DNA of 64,000 nucleotides, taken from assembly GCF_005503445.1 (NCBI RefSeq), contig NZ_SCOH01000008.1:1-64000 (forward strand), written 5' to 3'. The DNA is from Chitinivorax sp. B. Lineage in GTDB: Bacteria; Pseudomonadota; Gammaproteobacteria; Burkholderiales; SCOH01. Below are positions 49,799-58,649 of the stretch, piece after piece. How positions within the stretch are numbered: position 1 is the stretch's first letter; each line of letters starts with the position of its first letter. The position numbers and the translations under genes were made by a program. Under the pieces are notes generated by a model. The model was not told the DNA's origin, searched no databases, and saw nothing but the letters and a program-made list of their open reading frames with translations.

Positions 49799-52603
49799 AT
49801 GCACGACCTTTCACCTTCCGCTACCACTAGTTCCCCTCCTGGCTTACCCGAAGGGTTAGTCTCCACGCAGTTACTAGATAAACTGTTTACAGGAATAGTG
49901 ATCATCAGCCCTCACGGCATACTTTGTTATTGCAATGGCACTGCAGCCACCCTGTTACAGGACAATGAAGCTGAACTTATCGGCCAGAACACCCAGAAAG
50001 ACTGGCAATGGCAGACATTCTCTGGTATGTCACTAGCAACAGCAGACACCCCCCTTGCTTCAACACTTGCAGGACAACAAAACTACCCAGCCAAGCATAT
50101 CCAACTGTCTCTTGGCCAAAAGTCTCCCATAAGTCTGCAAGTTGCAAGCCACAGATTATCAACAGAAAATGGAGAAATCTGGGCCTTGTTGGAGCTCAGC
50201 GCCCCCACCTCCCAACAGATATCTGCGGATGGAAATGAAACATTTCGCGCTATTCTTGACGAAGCCACAACTATCGCTGTTCAGGGCTACGATGCGCAAC
50301 GCCGTGTTACCTATTGGAACAAAGCAAGCGAGACCTTTTTTGGGTTTACAACAGCAGAAGCACTTGGGCACACCATTGAGTCGCTGGTGTTGGACCCCAC
50401 AGACCATACCGCCTTTGTTGATGAGTTCGAGCAGATTCTGAATGGCCGGATTCAGCCCAAGCCTCGCGAATATTTGGCCCAACGCAAGGATGGCAGCCGA
50501 ATTGAAGTATATTCAACACAAGTACCGATCACACTTTCAGACGGCCGTCACGAGCTTTACTGTATCGACATCGATCTATCGGAGATCAAGGAGTTGGAGC
50601 GAGAGCTGGGCTATTACTACACCCGCTTACGTGCACTCTCAGATGCTTCGACATTCGGCATTCTCGGCATCGACCCTGAAGGTTACATCAATTACGCCAA
50701 TGTCAACCTGCAGCGCATTACTAACCGAACAGCCGGGGAGCTCTTGAATCGGTTATGGTACGCAGACCTGCTGATTGATGATTCCCCGCTTGCCATTGAA
50801 GCGTGGGAAAATGCTATTAACAAACAACAACCCACATCCATTGAAGCTCGCTACCCCACTGCAGAAGGCCAGTTGCGCTGGCTGCGCTACAGCTTGGCCC
50901 CTTTGCCGCTAGGTGACGGCAGGACAAGCATTGTCGCCAATGTAGAGGATATCAGCGACCGTAAGCAGATGGAGCAGGCCCTGCTGGAAAGCGTAGAAAA
51001 GTTTGAAACCACCTTCCGCTTGTTACCCGACTTGGTTGTCCTCACCGATTTAGCAAGTGGCAACATACTGGATATCAATGATCAGGTTCTCTCGCTAACA
51101 GGCTATCAGCGGAACGAAGTGCTTCATGAGGCAGGTTCCTCCCTCACATTATGGATTGATACGGATATTCACCAAACCCTGGTGGCAGAATTGAACAGAC
51201 TCCACGAGGTCCGTCTGCGAGTGATCCCTTTGAGACGGAAGGATGGCACCATCCGACAGGTTGAGTATTCAGCATCGACCAGCAAGATTGCCAGCCATGT
51301 CGTGATGATTTCGGTTCTGCGGGATATCACAGACAATTTGATGCTTGCGTCGCAGCTTCACGAAAGCCGTACGCGGTTTGAAGCCGTATTTGACCTGATC
51401 CCGGAATTGTTGGTTTTTACAGATCTGAATACCGGTGAAGTGCTCAACGTCAATCGGCATGGTGAAGCTTTGCTTGGTTATTCTGTAATAGAAATGGTGG
51501 GCAAATCAGCACTTGATCTAGGTATTTGGGTCAACCCAGAGCAGCGTCAGCTCATGCTAATGCAGCTACAACAAGGTCAATCCGTTCAGTCCATGGAGGC
51601 AGAGTTTCGCCACCGCAATGGACACACCGTATGGGTAGAGCTCTCCGCAGCTGCATTTGAACAATGTGGCCGCATGATGATGTTGGCTGCCGTGCGGGAC
51701 GTGACTGAGCGGCACCATCTGCAGACTGCCATGCAACATCTGAATACGGAATTGGAGCAGCGTGTCGAATCACGCACCATTGAGTTGAAAAATGCGCTGA
51801 CAACTCTACACAACGCGCAAGATGAGTTGATACACCGAGAAAAACTCGCCACTTTAGGCTCACTGGTCGCCGGCATTTCGCACGAGCTGAATACGCCAAT
51901 TGGCAATGCCGTAACAGTTGCCAGCCTGCTGGAAGCGCGTGCCAAAGAAATGGCCAATACCCTGCAGACCGGCTCCCTTCGCCGGTCTGAATTTGAATCC
52001 TATATTTCAGCAACCTATGATGCCGTCACCCTGCTCTTACGCAATCTGGGCAATGCGCGTGATCTGATTACAAGTTTCAAGCAAGTTGCAGTAGATCAGA
52101 CCAGTGAAAAACGGCGCCCCTTTGATCTTAAATCGGTACTTGAAGAAGTCCTGGCAACGTTGGCGCCACGCTTCAAGCATCTACCCTACCGTCTTTCACT
52201 GGATCTGACCCCCAACATAGCCATGGACAGTTTTCCCGGTCCATTGGGGCAGGTACTGACCAATCTTGTGAACAACGCCTTGTTACACGCGTTCGAGGAA
52301 CGTACAACGGGCACGGTATACGTAATTGCGCGACAACGCGATTCCATGCATGCTACGCTGATAGTGCGTGACAACGGCATTGGCATTCCGCCTGAAAATA
52401 TGAACAAAATCTGGGATCCATTTTTCACAACCAAGCTCGGTAGCGGGGGCAGTGGCCTCGGCCTGAATATCGTATACAACATCGTGACCCATGTTCTTGG
52501 TGGCCAGATTAAAGTGGAAAGCCAGCCAAGAACGGGCACATGCTTCACATTGACCCTGCCCTTATCAGCTCCTCTGAAAAGCGAATCAGGAGGTGCGGCA
52601 TGA
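49799..52603 (+). CDS. Cytoplasmic multi-PAS sensor histidine kinase
   Basis: Protein of 934 residues with no clear TM helix. About five PAS domains are seen: near 28-120 (GIVIISPHGILCYCN), 150-265 (QGYDAQRRVTYWNKAS), 275-390 (GILGIDPEGYINYAN), 405-520 (LVVLTDLASGNILDIN) and 530-645 (LLVFTDLNTGEVLNVN). A coiled coil follows (LNTELEQRVESRTIELKNAL). HisKA carries LVAGISHELNTPIGNAV and HATPase carries NLVNNALLHAFEE and GSGGSGLGLNIVYNIV. The stop overlaps the start of the next gene (ATGA), so it almost certainly phosphorylates that REC-EAL protein. The signal is unknown; redox, light or ligand sensing through PAS is possible. About 190 bases after the tRNA terminator hold its promoter. Confidence 0.93.
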   Translation: MHDLSPSATTSSPPGLPEGLVSTQLLDKLFTGIVIISPHGILCYCNGTAATLLQDNEAELIGQNTQKDWQWQTFSGMSLATADTPLASTLAGQQNYPAKHIQLSLGQKSPISLQVASHRLSTENGEIWALLELSAPTSQQISADGNETFRAILDEATTIAVQGYDAQRRVTYWNKASETFFGFTTAEALGHTIESLVLDPTDHTAFVDEFEQILNGRIQPKPREYLAQRKDGSRIEVYSTQVPITLSDGRHELYCIDIDLSEIKELERELGYYYTRLRALSDASTFGILGIDPEGYINYANVNLQRITNRTAGELLNRLWYADLLIDDSPLAIEAWENAINKQQPTSIEARYPTAEGQLRWLRYSLAPLPLGDGRTSIVANVEDISDRKQMEQALLESVEKFETTFRLLPDLVVLTDLASGNILDINDQVLSLTGYQRNEVLHEAGSSLTLWIDTDIHQTLVAELNRLHEVRLRVIPLRRKDGTIRQVEYSASTSKIASHVVMISVLRDITDNLMLASQLHESRTRFEAVFDLIPELLVFTDLNTGEVLNVNRHGEALLGYSVIEMVGKSALDLGIWVNPEQRQLMLMQLQQGQSVQSMEAEFRHRNGHTVWVELSAAAFEQCGRMMMLAAVRDVTERHHLQTAMQHLNTELEQRVESRTIELKNALTTLHNAQDELIHREKLATLGSLVAGISHELNTPIGNAVTVASLLEARAKEMANTLQTGSLRRSEFESYISATYDAVTLLLRNLGNARDLITSFKQVAVDQTSEKRRPFDLKSVLEEVLATLAPRFKHLPYRLSLDLTPNIAMDSFPGPLGQVLTNLVNNALLHAFEERTTGTVYVIARQRDSMHATLIVRDNGIGIPPENMNKIWDPFFTTKLGSGGSGLGLNIVYNIVTHVLGGQIKVESQPRTGTCFTLTLPLSAPLKSESGGAA

Positions 52604-54804
52604 GTCATGATGATGAACTGTTGCACTTTGCCGATGAACACGAAACACCCGAGCAGGTACCACCGGACGGGCAGCACTGGCTGGTATTGATTGTCGATGA
52701 TGACAAAGAAGTTCATCACGTGACGACGTTCGCTCTGCGTGAAGCCATCATCCATCATCGCCGCCTCTCCTTCCTGCACGCCTATTCTGCGGCAGAAGCC
52801 GAACGCATTCTGACGGAGCGACACGACATTGCCGTTGTTCTGCTAGACGTCGTCATGGAACGGGAAAATGCAGGACTGGAACTAGTCAAAACCATTCGCG
52901 AGCAGCTTGGTCTGCATGAAGTCCGGATCGTATTGCGAACTGGTCAGCCTGGCTACGCACCAGAGCTTTCAGCCATTCGCGATTATGATATCAACGACTA
53001 CAAGACCAAATCTGAGCTGACGCTGACCCGCCTGCTCACCACAATGACCACAGCCCTACGATCATATGAGCAACTGCGTACCATTGCATCCGGCCAACGG
53101 GGCTTGGACATGATTGTGCACGCCGCCCCAGACCTGTTCGCACGACGCACCATGGATAGCTTTGCAGAAGGTGTCGTCAATCAACTATCAGCTCTACTGG
53201 AAGAACCTCCTCAAGGATTGGTTTGCGTACAACAGCACGCTGAAGGCGAGACCATTATCAGCGCCACTGGTCCGCAGGCCGCCTGGATTGGCCAACCGCT
53301 TGAATCGTTGCCGCAGGCGGATGTTCGCCACCTTGTCGGCAAGTGCCTGGAAGAGCAAGCTCATGTGCATGATCACCATGCCATTGCGCTTTATTTTTGC
53401 TCCCGCGCCAATGATCGCATGGTGGTCTACCTGCCTATTCACAAGCAACTGGCGCAAATCGATCTGAAATTACTGGAAGTGTTCTGCACCAATATTGCCG
53501 TCGGCTTTGAAAGTGTAGAGCTGTTTCAACGCTTACATGACTTTGCCTTCTCTGATCTGCTGTGCGAAATTCCCAACCGCGCCGGTCTGGTGCAAATGAT
53601 TGACGAACAACGTCAACGTGGTTTACTGGATGGTCAATTGATCGCATTAGTCGACATCGATCACTTCTCAGAAATCAATGATGCGCTAGGCCACGAAAAT
53701 GGGGACCGCCTGCTACGCGCCATTGCTGAGCGTCTTCGTACCGCCCTACCTGCCAATAGCAAACTGGCTCGAATCAATGCAGATACCTTCGGTATTTTTG
53801 GGCCAGAGAACGAACTGAAACCAGAAGCCCTGATGGCATTGTTTGATCCCCCTTTTGAAGTTGGCGAATACAACCTTCGAGTAGGCGGTACCATCGGCTT
53901 GGTCAGACTGGATGTTACCGATGGCAGCGGCCTTACCGCGTTGAAGTGCGCCAATATTGCACTAAATCGCGCCAAAAATGATCAACGCGGTCGCTTTTGT
54001 TATTACACCCAGGAGATGGAACAACACACACGACAGCGGCTCACTTTGCTACATGATCTGCGTGCCGCCATTGATGCAAGATTGTTACAGCTTTTCTATC
54101 AACCACAAATCAATCTGGCCGATGGACGGCCTGTTGGAGCAGAAGCACTCATTCGCTGGCCCGTCCAAGGCGGATTCATTCCGCCTGATCAGTTCATTGG
54201 GTTGGCAGAATACTCTGGCCTGATCATTGAACTGGGTGAATGGGTGATGCGTGTGGCCTGCCAGCAGGCGCAGCAATGGTCAGAACTCGGCTTTACGTGG
54301 ATGCGGATCGCAGTCAATGTCTCTGTGGTTCAGTTTCGCAGCCCGGATTTTGTCAGTACCGTTGCCAAAGTACTTCAGGAAACCGGCATTGAACCAGCTC
54401 GATTGGAACTGGAAATTACCGAATCCGTCGCCATGCAAAGTGCTACTGACATGGAATCCATTCTGAAACAGCTGAAATCACTGGGTGTCACCATGGCAAT
54501 CGACGATTTCGGCACGGGTTTTTCGTCACTCTCATACCTGCAGCGCTTGCCAGTAGATCGACTAAAAATCGACCGGGCATTTGTTAAGGAGATGGGCAAT
54601 CATTCCGGACGCAGCAGTATTGCCGACATGATTGTGCGTCTGGGACATGAATTGGGTATGACGGTAATTGCCGAGGGCGTGGAGACTCACCAGCATGTGA
54701 ACGCCCTGAGGCAGATGGGCTGCCAGGAAGCCCAAGGCTTTTTCTACAGTAAACCACTGCCTGCAGCAGAGTTTCTGTCCTGGCTAACGCCATTCAAATC
54801 GTGA
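52600..54804 (+). CDS. REC-DUF3369-GGDEF-EAL response regulator (c-di-GMP phosphodiesterase)
   Basis: Output protein of the adjacent kinase, 734 residues. Receiver (about 28-150) has VLIVDDDKE and phospho-acceptor Asp83 (VVLLDVVM). A DUF3369-type domain (about 175-330) follows. The GGDEF domain (about 345-470) is degenerate: RINADTFGIFG replaces RxGGDEF, so no cyclase activity is expected. The EAL domain (about 490-730) keeps GAEALIRWP, NVSVVQF, ELEITESVAM, IDDFGTGFSSLSYLQRLP, DRLKIDRAFV and VIAEGVET, so phosphodiesterase activity is likely. The start at 52600 follows AGGAGG. Phosphorylation would tune c-di-GMP breakdown and so motility or biofilm formation. Confidence 0.92.
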   Translation: MSHDDELLHFADEHETPEQVPPDGQHWLVLIVDDDKEVHHVTTFALREAIIHHRRLSFLHAYSAAEAERILTERHDIAVVLLDVVMERENAGLELVKTIREQLGLHEVRIVLRTGQPGYAPELSAIRDYDINDYKTKSELTLTRLLTTMTTALRSYEQLRTIASGQRGLDMIVHAAPDLFARRTMDSFAEGVVNQLSALLEEPPQGLVCVQQHAEGETIISATGPQAAWIGQPLESLPQADVRHLVGKCLEEQAHVHDHHAIALYFCSRANDRMVVYLPIHKQLAQIDLKLLEVFCTNIAVGFESVELFQRLHDFAFSDLLCEIPNRAGLVQMIDEQRQRGLLDGQLIALVDIDHFSEINDALGHENGDRLLRAIAERLRTALPANSKLARINADTFGIFGPENELKPEALMALFDPPFEVGEYNLRVGGTIGLVRLDVTDGSGLTALKCANIALNRAKNDQRGRFCYYTQEMEQHTRQRLTLLHDLRAAIDARLLQLFYQPQINLADGRPVGAEALIRWPVQGGFIPPDQFIGLAEYSGLIIELGEWVMRVACQQAQQWSELGFTWMRIAVNVSVVQFRSPDFVSTVAKVLQETGIEPARLELEITESVAMQSATDMESILKQLKSLGVTMAIDDFGTGFSSLSYLQRLPVDRLKIDRAFVKEMGNHSGRSSIADMIVRLGHELGMTVIAEGVETHQHVNALRQMGCQEAQGFFYSKPLPAAEFLSWLTPFKS

Positions 54805-54829
54805 AAAGACGAACTACTGGATAACTCGT

Positions 54830-55057
54830 TTATTTCCGCTGCATCCAGAACAGGAACTTACCTTGCTCCTCGCTACTTTGCAGGAGCTGATTCCCGGTTT
54901 GACGAGCAAAGGCTTCGAAATCCTTTGGAGTGGCTGGATCAGTCGCAACCACTTTCAAAACCTGACCAGATGTCATATCAGCCAAGGCTTTCTTGGTTCG
55001 CAAGATAGGCAATGGACAGTTAAGTCCAGACAGGTCAATTTCCTTATCGACGAGCAT
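54830..55057 (-). CDS. TusA-family sulfur carrier protein
   Basis: A 75-residue protein with the CPxP active-site motif in DLSGLNCPLPILRTKKAL and the typical SGQVLKVVATDP and LLQSSEEQGKFLFWMQRK tail. The family carries persulfide sulfur for tRNA thiolation or other uses. It is convergent with the EAL gene (25 bases apart) and has a clear AAGGA site. TusA itself or a YeeD/YedF-like paralog cannot be told apart here. Confidence 0.9.
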   Translation of the reverse strand: MLVDKEIDLSGLNCPLPILRTKKALADMTSGQVLKVVATDPATPKDFEAFARQTGNQLLQSSEEQGKFLFWMQRK

Positions 55058-55143
55058 CGGAAAAATCCTTCATTGGTATGAACCGTTTCAATCCATCGGG
55101 TAAAGACAAACACAACCTTTAAGACCGACCTACGCAAGTTGGA

Positions 55144-55566
55144 TTACTTGCAATCACCCATGCGCTTGCCGCTGTAGGTCTGCACCAAGTTCTTTTTATA
55201 AGTATTGGAATCAAGTACAGACTTAGTACTTCCAGTAATCGATGTTGCCGCCAATTGAACACTGCCTTCGGCCGTCACTTTGGGATAGCCGAAACAGTTC
55301 ATGTTATAGGTGATCTTGCCTGCAACATCCTTTCGATTGACAATTTCGCAGCCATCAGGCATGGCGCCAGGCACCATGGGTACAATCTTCAACAAGTTAT
55401 CGACATCAACAGTAGCAATACACCTGTTCAGCTTCAATGGATGCTGCGCGGGTGGCAGGCCCTCCATCTCATTCTTAATAGTGAATTCCCATTGTCCGGG
55501 TTGTACCCCCGCAGCCGTTACTGCCGAGGAAAATCCCAGAAGACACCACATCACACCTTTGAACAT
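55144..55566 (-). CDS. DUF3617-family exported protein
   Basis: Secreted protein of about 140 residues: signal peptide ([20 protein letters not shown]), then VQPGQWEFTIKNEMEGLP typical of DUF3617, conserved Cys residues (NRCIAT, DGCEIV, NMNCFG, MGDCK) and the VQTYSGKRMGDC end. The function of the family is unknown. The ATG at 55564-55566 overlaps the proB stop (TGATG) and has AAGG seven bases before; a GTG one codon earlier is possible. It is therefore coupled to proB, an odd pairing of a cytoplasmic enzyme and an exported protein. Confidence 0.85.
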   Translation of the reverse strand: MFKGVMWCLLGFSSAVTAAGVQPGQWEFTIKNEMEGLPPAQHPLKLNRCIATVDVDNLLKIVPMVPGAMPDGCEIVNRKDVAGKITYNMNCFGYPKVTAEGSVQLAATSITGSTKSVLDSNTYKKNLVQTYSGKRMGDCK

Positions 55567-56711
55567 CACTTCGCCTTTCCGGTTACCGGGGAAACAACGA
55601 TCAGATTGTCCCGGTGAATCAGCTCGGGTTCATCCACATAGCCGAGCACACTTTCAATTTGTTTGCTGGGTATCCGCATAATTCGGCGCGCTTCATCAGC
55701 AGAATAGTTGACAAGCCCTCGCGCCACTTCCTGCCCTTCAAACGTCATGCAACTAACCATTTCACCGCGAAGGAATTCGCCTTGCACATCAACTACCCCG
55801 ACAGGCAACAGACTGAACCCATCTTTACGCAATGCTTGTACCGCACCATCATCCAGCACCAAACAGCCAGCCACTTGCAAGTGATCAGCAATCCATTGCT
55901 TGCGGGCTGCCAATGGAGTGGTTCGCGAAATCAGCTGCGTTCCAATCACCTCTCCCTGAGCAAGCCGTGACAATACGTGGCCCTCCCGCCCGGAAGCAAT
56001 GACAGTATGCGCACCACTACGGGCCGCACGTTTCGCAGCCAGTATTTTTGTCAACATGCCGCCAGTACCAACATTACTGCCTGCACCACCTGCCATTTCT
56101 TCAAGATCAGGATGGCCCGCTTCGGCCTCGTTCACAAAGCGGGCATCTGGATACTTACGTGGATCAGCCGTATATAAACCTTGTTGATCGGTCAGAATGA
56201 TCAATGCGTCAGCATCAATCAAGTTGGTGACCAATGCACCCAAAGTGTCATTGTCGCCAAATTTGATCTCAGCAGTAACAACCGTGTCGTTTTCGTTGAT
56301 AATGGGGATAACACCCATACCCAGCAAGGTCAGCAGAGTAGAACGGGCATTCAGGTATCGGGTTCGATCCGACAGATCTTCATGTGTAAGTAGGATTTGT
56401 GCAGTACGCAGGCCATGCTCACGGAAACAGGTTTCATAGGCTTGCACCAAGCCCATTTGCCCAACAGCAGCAGCAGCCTGCAACTCATGCAGTGCTTTCG
56501 GACGACTTCGCCAACCCAGGCGTTGCATGCCTTCGGCAATGGCCCCGCTGGAAACCAGCACCACGGCCTTGCCAGCACGATTCAGCGCCGCGATCTCTGC
56601 AGCCCAGCGCTGTAACGCAACATGATCCAAACCCCGACCATCGTTGGTGACCAGACTGCTGCCTACTTTGACAACCAGCCGATGTGCGTCGGCGATGACG
56701 GAACGGAGCAT
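55566..56711 (-). CDS. proB: Glutamate 5-kinase (with PUA domain)
   Basis: First step of proline synthesis: glutamate to gamma-glutamyl phosphate, 381 residues. Kinase domain: [70 protein letters not shown] and [16 protein letters not shown]. The C-terminal PUA domain (about 280-375) has [20 protein letters not shown] and [15 protein letters not shown]. The expected neighbour proA or obgE is not in the window. The 194-base gap upstream holds the terminator of the ArsR gene. Confidence 0.95.
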   Translation of the reverse strand: MLRSVIADAHRLVVKVGSSLVTNDGRGLDHVALQRWAAEIAALNRAGKAVVLVSSGAIAEGMQRLGWRSRPKALHELQAAAAVGQMGLVQAYETCFREHGLRTAQILLTHEDLSDRTRYLNARSTLLTLLGMGVIPIINENDTVVTAEIKFGDNDTLGALVTNLIDADALIILTDQQGLYTADPRKYPDARFVNEAEAGHPDLEEMAGGAGSNVGTGGMLTKILAAKRAARSGAHTVIASGREGHVLSRLAQGEVIGTQLISRTTPLAARKQWIADHLQVAGCLVLDDGAVQALRKDGFSLLPVGVVDVQGEFLRGEMVSCMTFEGQEVARGLVNYSADEARRIMRIPSKQIESVLGYVDEPELIHRDNLIVVSPVTGKAK

Positions 56712-56819
56712 GGTGAATTTTCACGAGCGTGTCGAACAGGCTCGCTATTATAGGCCCACCCTTGACGATGGGAAAGCCACTACCGTAGCGCGGTACGCAA
56801 GAGTCATTGTCCACTGAGG

Positions 56820-56857
56820 AAAAAACAGGGCCGATCGATACCGATCTCATCGGCCCT
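56820..56857 (-). terminator. Intrinsic terminator after the ArsR-type gene
   Basis: A 9-bp stem AGGGCCGAT...ATCGGCCCT (56827-56857) with a 13-base loop; on the minus strand it is followed by GTTTTTT. It lies about 50 bases beyond the regulator's stop. Confidence 0.8.
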
Positions 56858-56905
56858 GCCAGGGCAATAAACCCCGGTTATCCAGCAGCATAGAACTGAT
56901 ATGAA

Positions 56906-57343
56906 TCAACGTACCAAGCGTACACCTGCATCAAATACGGTTGCTGACCCACCGGCAACACGCGGCTGCATTGGAGTAACAGTCGTCGGAGCGGTCGGGC
57001 GGCTCTCTCGAATCGGGCGATCCGGCATCGACAGCAGACGATTACGATCACGCACCAGCAACTGAGTCGACTCACCAGCTTGCGCCATCAACTGTACGAT
57101 CTTGAATGCCCAAGCAGGCAGTTGCGGATTGATACGGTAATACATCCATACACCATCCCGGCGAACGGCCAACAGCTTGGATTGACGCATCTTGGCCAAG
57201 TGGCGTGACACCTTGGGCTGTGCGCAATCAACTGCATGGCACAGTTCGCAAACGGAAAGTTCGTCTTCGGTCAACAACAGTGACAGCATGCGGCGGCGTG
57301 TCTCATCGGACAAAACGTTGAAGAAATCGATATCGGTAATCAT
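56906..57343 (-). CDS. ArsR/SmtB-family transcriptional regulator
   Basis: Winged-helix regulator of 145 residues: FFNVLSDETRRRMLSLLL, VCELCHAVDCAQPKVSRHLA as the recognition region, and GVWMYYRINPQLPAW as the wing. The Cys pair in VCELC, plus a third Cys in VDC, sits where ArsR proteins bind As(III). The C-terminal 45 residues form a Pro/Thr/Arg-rich tail not usual for the family. No arsenic resistance gene is nearby, so the inducer is unknown. It lies 49 bases downstream of the unknown 212-residue gene and may share its transcript. GAGGA precedes the start. Confidence 0.85.
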   Translation of the reverse strand: MITDIDFFNVLSDETRRRMLSLLLTEDELSVCELCHAVDCAQPKVSRHLAKMRQSKLLAVRRDGVWMYYRINPQLPAWAFKIVQLMAQAGESTQLLVRDRNRLLSMPDRPIRESRPTAPTTVTPMQPRVAGGSATVFDAGVRLVR

Positions 57344-57392
57344 GTTGGTACGGTCCTCGCTGGCTGGTTTAACACACTACTTTGTTTAATTA

Positions 57393-58031
57393 TCAAATCG
57401 AGACAACCAATGCTCCGTCGTCATCGAAGTACGGCAACCTGGGCGGTTGTGATACATCAATCTTTCGCGTTAGCCGCCCGGTTGAATCAAACTGGATCAG
57501 CTCTCGCGTTTCCAGCTTGTAACTCAGGTTGCATGGGTCTTCCCATGCGGCCTCCAGCTGTTGTGTCGAGCTAGCCCAGAATGCTGGACACCAGATGGCA
57601 TCACTGGCTTTCAATGTGGCACGATCACCACAAACATCCTGCATTTTCTGTGAAGGCAGCGCGTCGTAGAGGCGCACATTCAACTGGAACCGCGACATTT
57701 GCGCCCATCGTTTGAGCGCAGACAGACCAAGCAGCAGTTCCAGATGAATCTGCTCCGCCGCTGCACGAGGATGTTTCGTTACAGCGTAAAGATAACGTTT
57801 CAACTGCTCACAATAAGGGTTCATCAACAGAACACGTAATTCGCGAAAGGTTGACTCACTCGTCAACGGGAAATCCGATAACTCGGCTCCCGTTCCACCT
57901 ACAAAATACATGACAGCGTGTCGACTTGGCTGATGCCACAGGCTTTGTCGCTGTTTTGCACGATCCCTTTGGACCTGTGCCGGAAAATGTTCAGAACGCA
58001 ACATCCGGTTAAAGTCTGCCAAATCGCGCAC
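57393..58031 (-). CDS. Hypothetical protein, 212 residues
   Basis: I do not recognise a family. The protein has no signal peptide or TM helix. It has a basic N-terminus, a middle of likely helices (EQLKRYLYAVTKHPRAAAEQ, HLELLLGLSALKRWAQMSRF) and a C-terminus of short strands (LIQFDSTGRLTRKIDV). The frame opens with GTG at 58031 next to ACGAGG; an ATG eight codons later lacks a ribosome site. It sits 55 bases after the small membrane protein gene and 49 before the ArsR gene, all on one strand, so a three-gene operon behind the sigma-54 promoter is plausible. Long open frame and spacing support a real gene. Confidence 0.7.
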   Translation of the reverse strand: MRDLADFNRMLRSEHFPAQVQRDRAKQRQSLWHQPSRHAVMYFVGGTGAELSDFPLTSESTFRELRVLLMNPYCEQLKRYLYAVTKHPRAAAEQIHLELLLGLSALKRWAQMSRFQLNVRLYDALPSQKMQDVCGDRATLKASDAIWCPAFWASSTQQLEAAWEDPCNLSYKLETRELIQFDSTGRLTRKIDVSQPPRLPYFDDDGALVVSI

Positions 58032-58086
58032 CTCGTTTTTATCTGCTGTTATTCAGGCCCGCAGCCAACAACACTCAATAATTCAA

Positions 58087-58431
58087 TTACTTCTTAGTCC
58101 AACTATCGCCGTTGCCAACCACCACAAAATCACCGCTATGGGTTTGGGGCGTCTCAACGGCGATCTCTTTTCCCGGCTTCACCGTTTTTTCCAAGGCAAC
58201 CACTGCCGTTTTTCTGGACTTCTCATCTACTACACCAGACAACTGCGGCGCCACGGCAGGCTGTGCTACCTCTATTGGATGCACCGGAGCGACATTGTCC
58301 GCTTGCTCCGCCAATCGCACTGACTCAGGCTTGTACTCGACTGCCTCATAGGCAGACAGCAGATTCAACCCGATCATTGCCATACCGGCGGTTAGGCTGA
58401 CTGCATAAAGTGTGGTGTCAAATCGTTTCAT
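58087..58431 (-). CDS. Single-pass membrane protein of unknown function (predicted GlrR target)
   Basis: A 114-residue protein: cytoplasmic start MKRFDTTLY, one TM helix (about 10-31, AVSLTAGMAMIGLNLLSAY), then an 80-residue Ala/Val/Pro/Lys-rich, probably flexible, periplasmic tail ending GDFVVVGNGDSWTKK. The ATG at 58429-58431 follows AAGGCG. A strong sigma-54 promoter lies about 48 bases upstream, with GlrR-type binding sites behind it and glrR itself next. No family is recognised. By context it is an envelope-stress or cell-wall response factor, but that is inference. Confidence 0.78.
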   Translation of the reverse strand: MKRFDTTLYAVSLTAGMAMIGLNLLSAYEAVEYKPESVRLAEQADNVAPVHPIEVAQPAVAPQLSGVVDEKSRKTAVVALEKTVKPGKEIAVETPQTHSGDFVVVGNGDSWTKK

Positions 58432-58478
58432 GTTTCGCCTTTTCAGGCCGGTGAAATCAGCACCGGCAATCCTGTATA

Positions 58479-58494
58479 AGCACATTCCATGCCA
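58479..58494 (-). promoter_or_regulatory. Sigma-54 promoter of the small membrane protein gene
   Basis: The minus strand reads TGGCATGGAATGTGCT, with GG and GC exactly ten bases apart. Predicted start near 58468 leaves a 37-base leader before the ATG. Confidence 0.8.
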
Positions 58495-58558
58495 AAAACG
58501 AAAATTCACGCAATATCAATTACATATAAAATAAATCTAATTTACCAAAACAAAAGAC

Positions 58559-58576
58559 TGTCGCCGTTTAGCGACA
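58559..58576. promoter_or_regulatory. GlrR-type binding site 1, also a terminator hairpin
   Basis: TGTCGCCGTTTAGCGACA is a perfect TGTC-N10-GACA, centred about 99 bases before the predicted sigma-54 start. It is also a 7-bp hairpin (CTGTCGC/GCGACAG) with T-rich flanks on both strands, so it may double as the glrR operon terminator. Confidence 0.75.
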
Positions 58577-58623
58577 GCCTTTTTTCGTAAAAAAATAAAT
58601 CAATTAAAAACAACATATTACAG

Positions 58624-58641
58624 TGTCGCCAATCGACGACA
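58624..58641. promoter_or_regulatory. GlrR-type binding site 2
   Basis: TGTCGCCAATCGACGACA is a second perfect TGTC-N10-GACA, 65 bases from site 1 centre to centre, just after the glrR stop codon. Both sites share the extended TGTCGCC start. Confidence 0.75.
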
Positions 58642-58649
58642 AATTTGAT

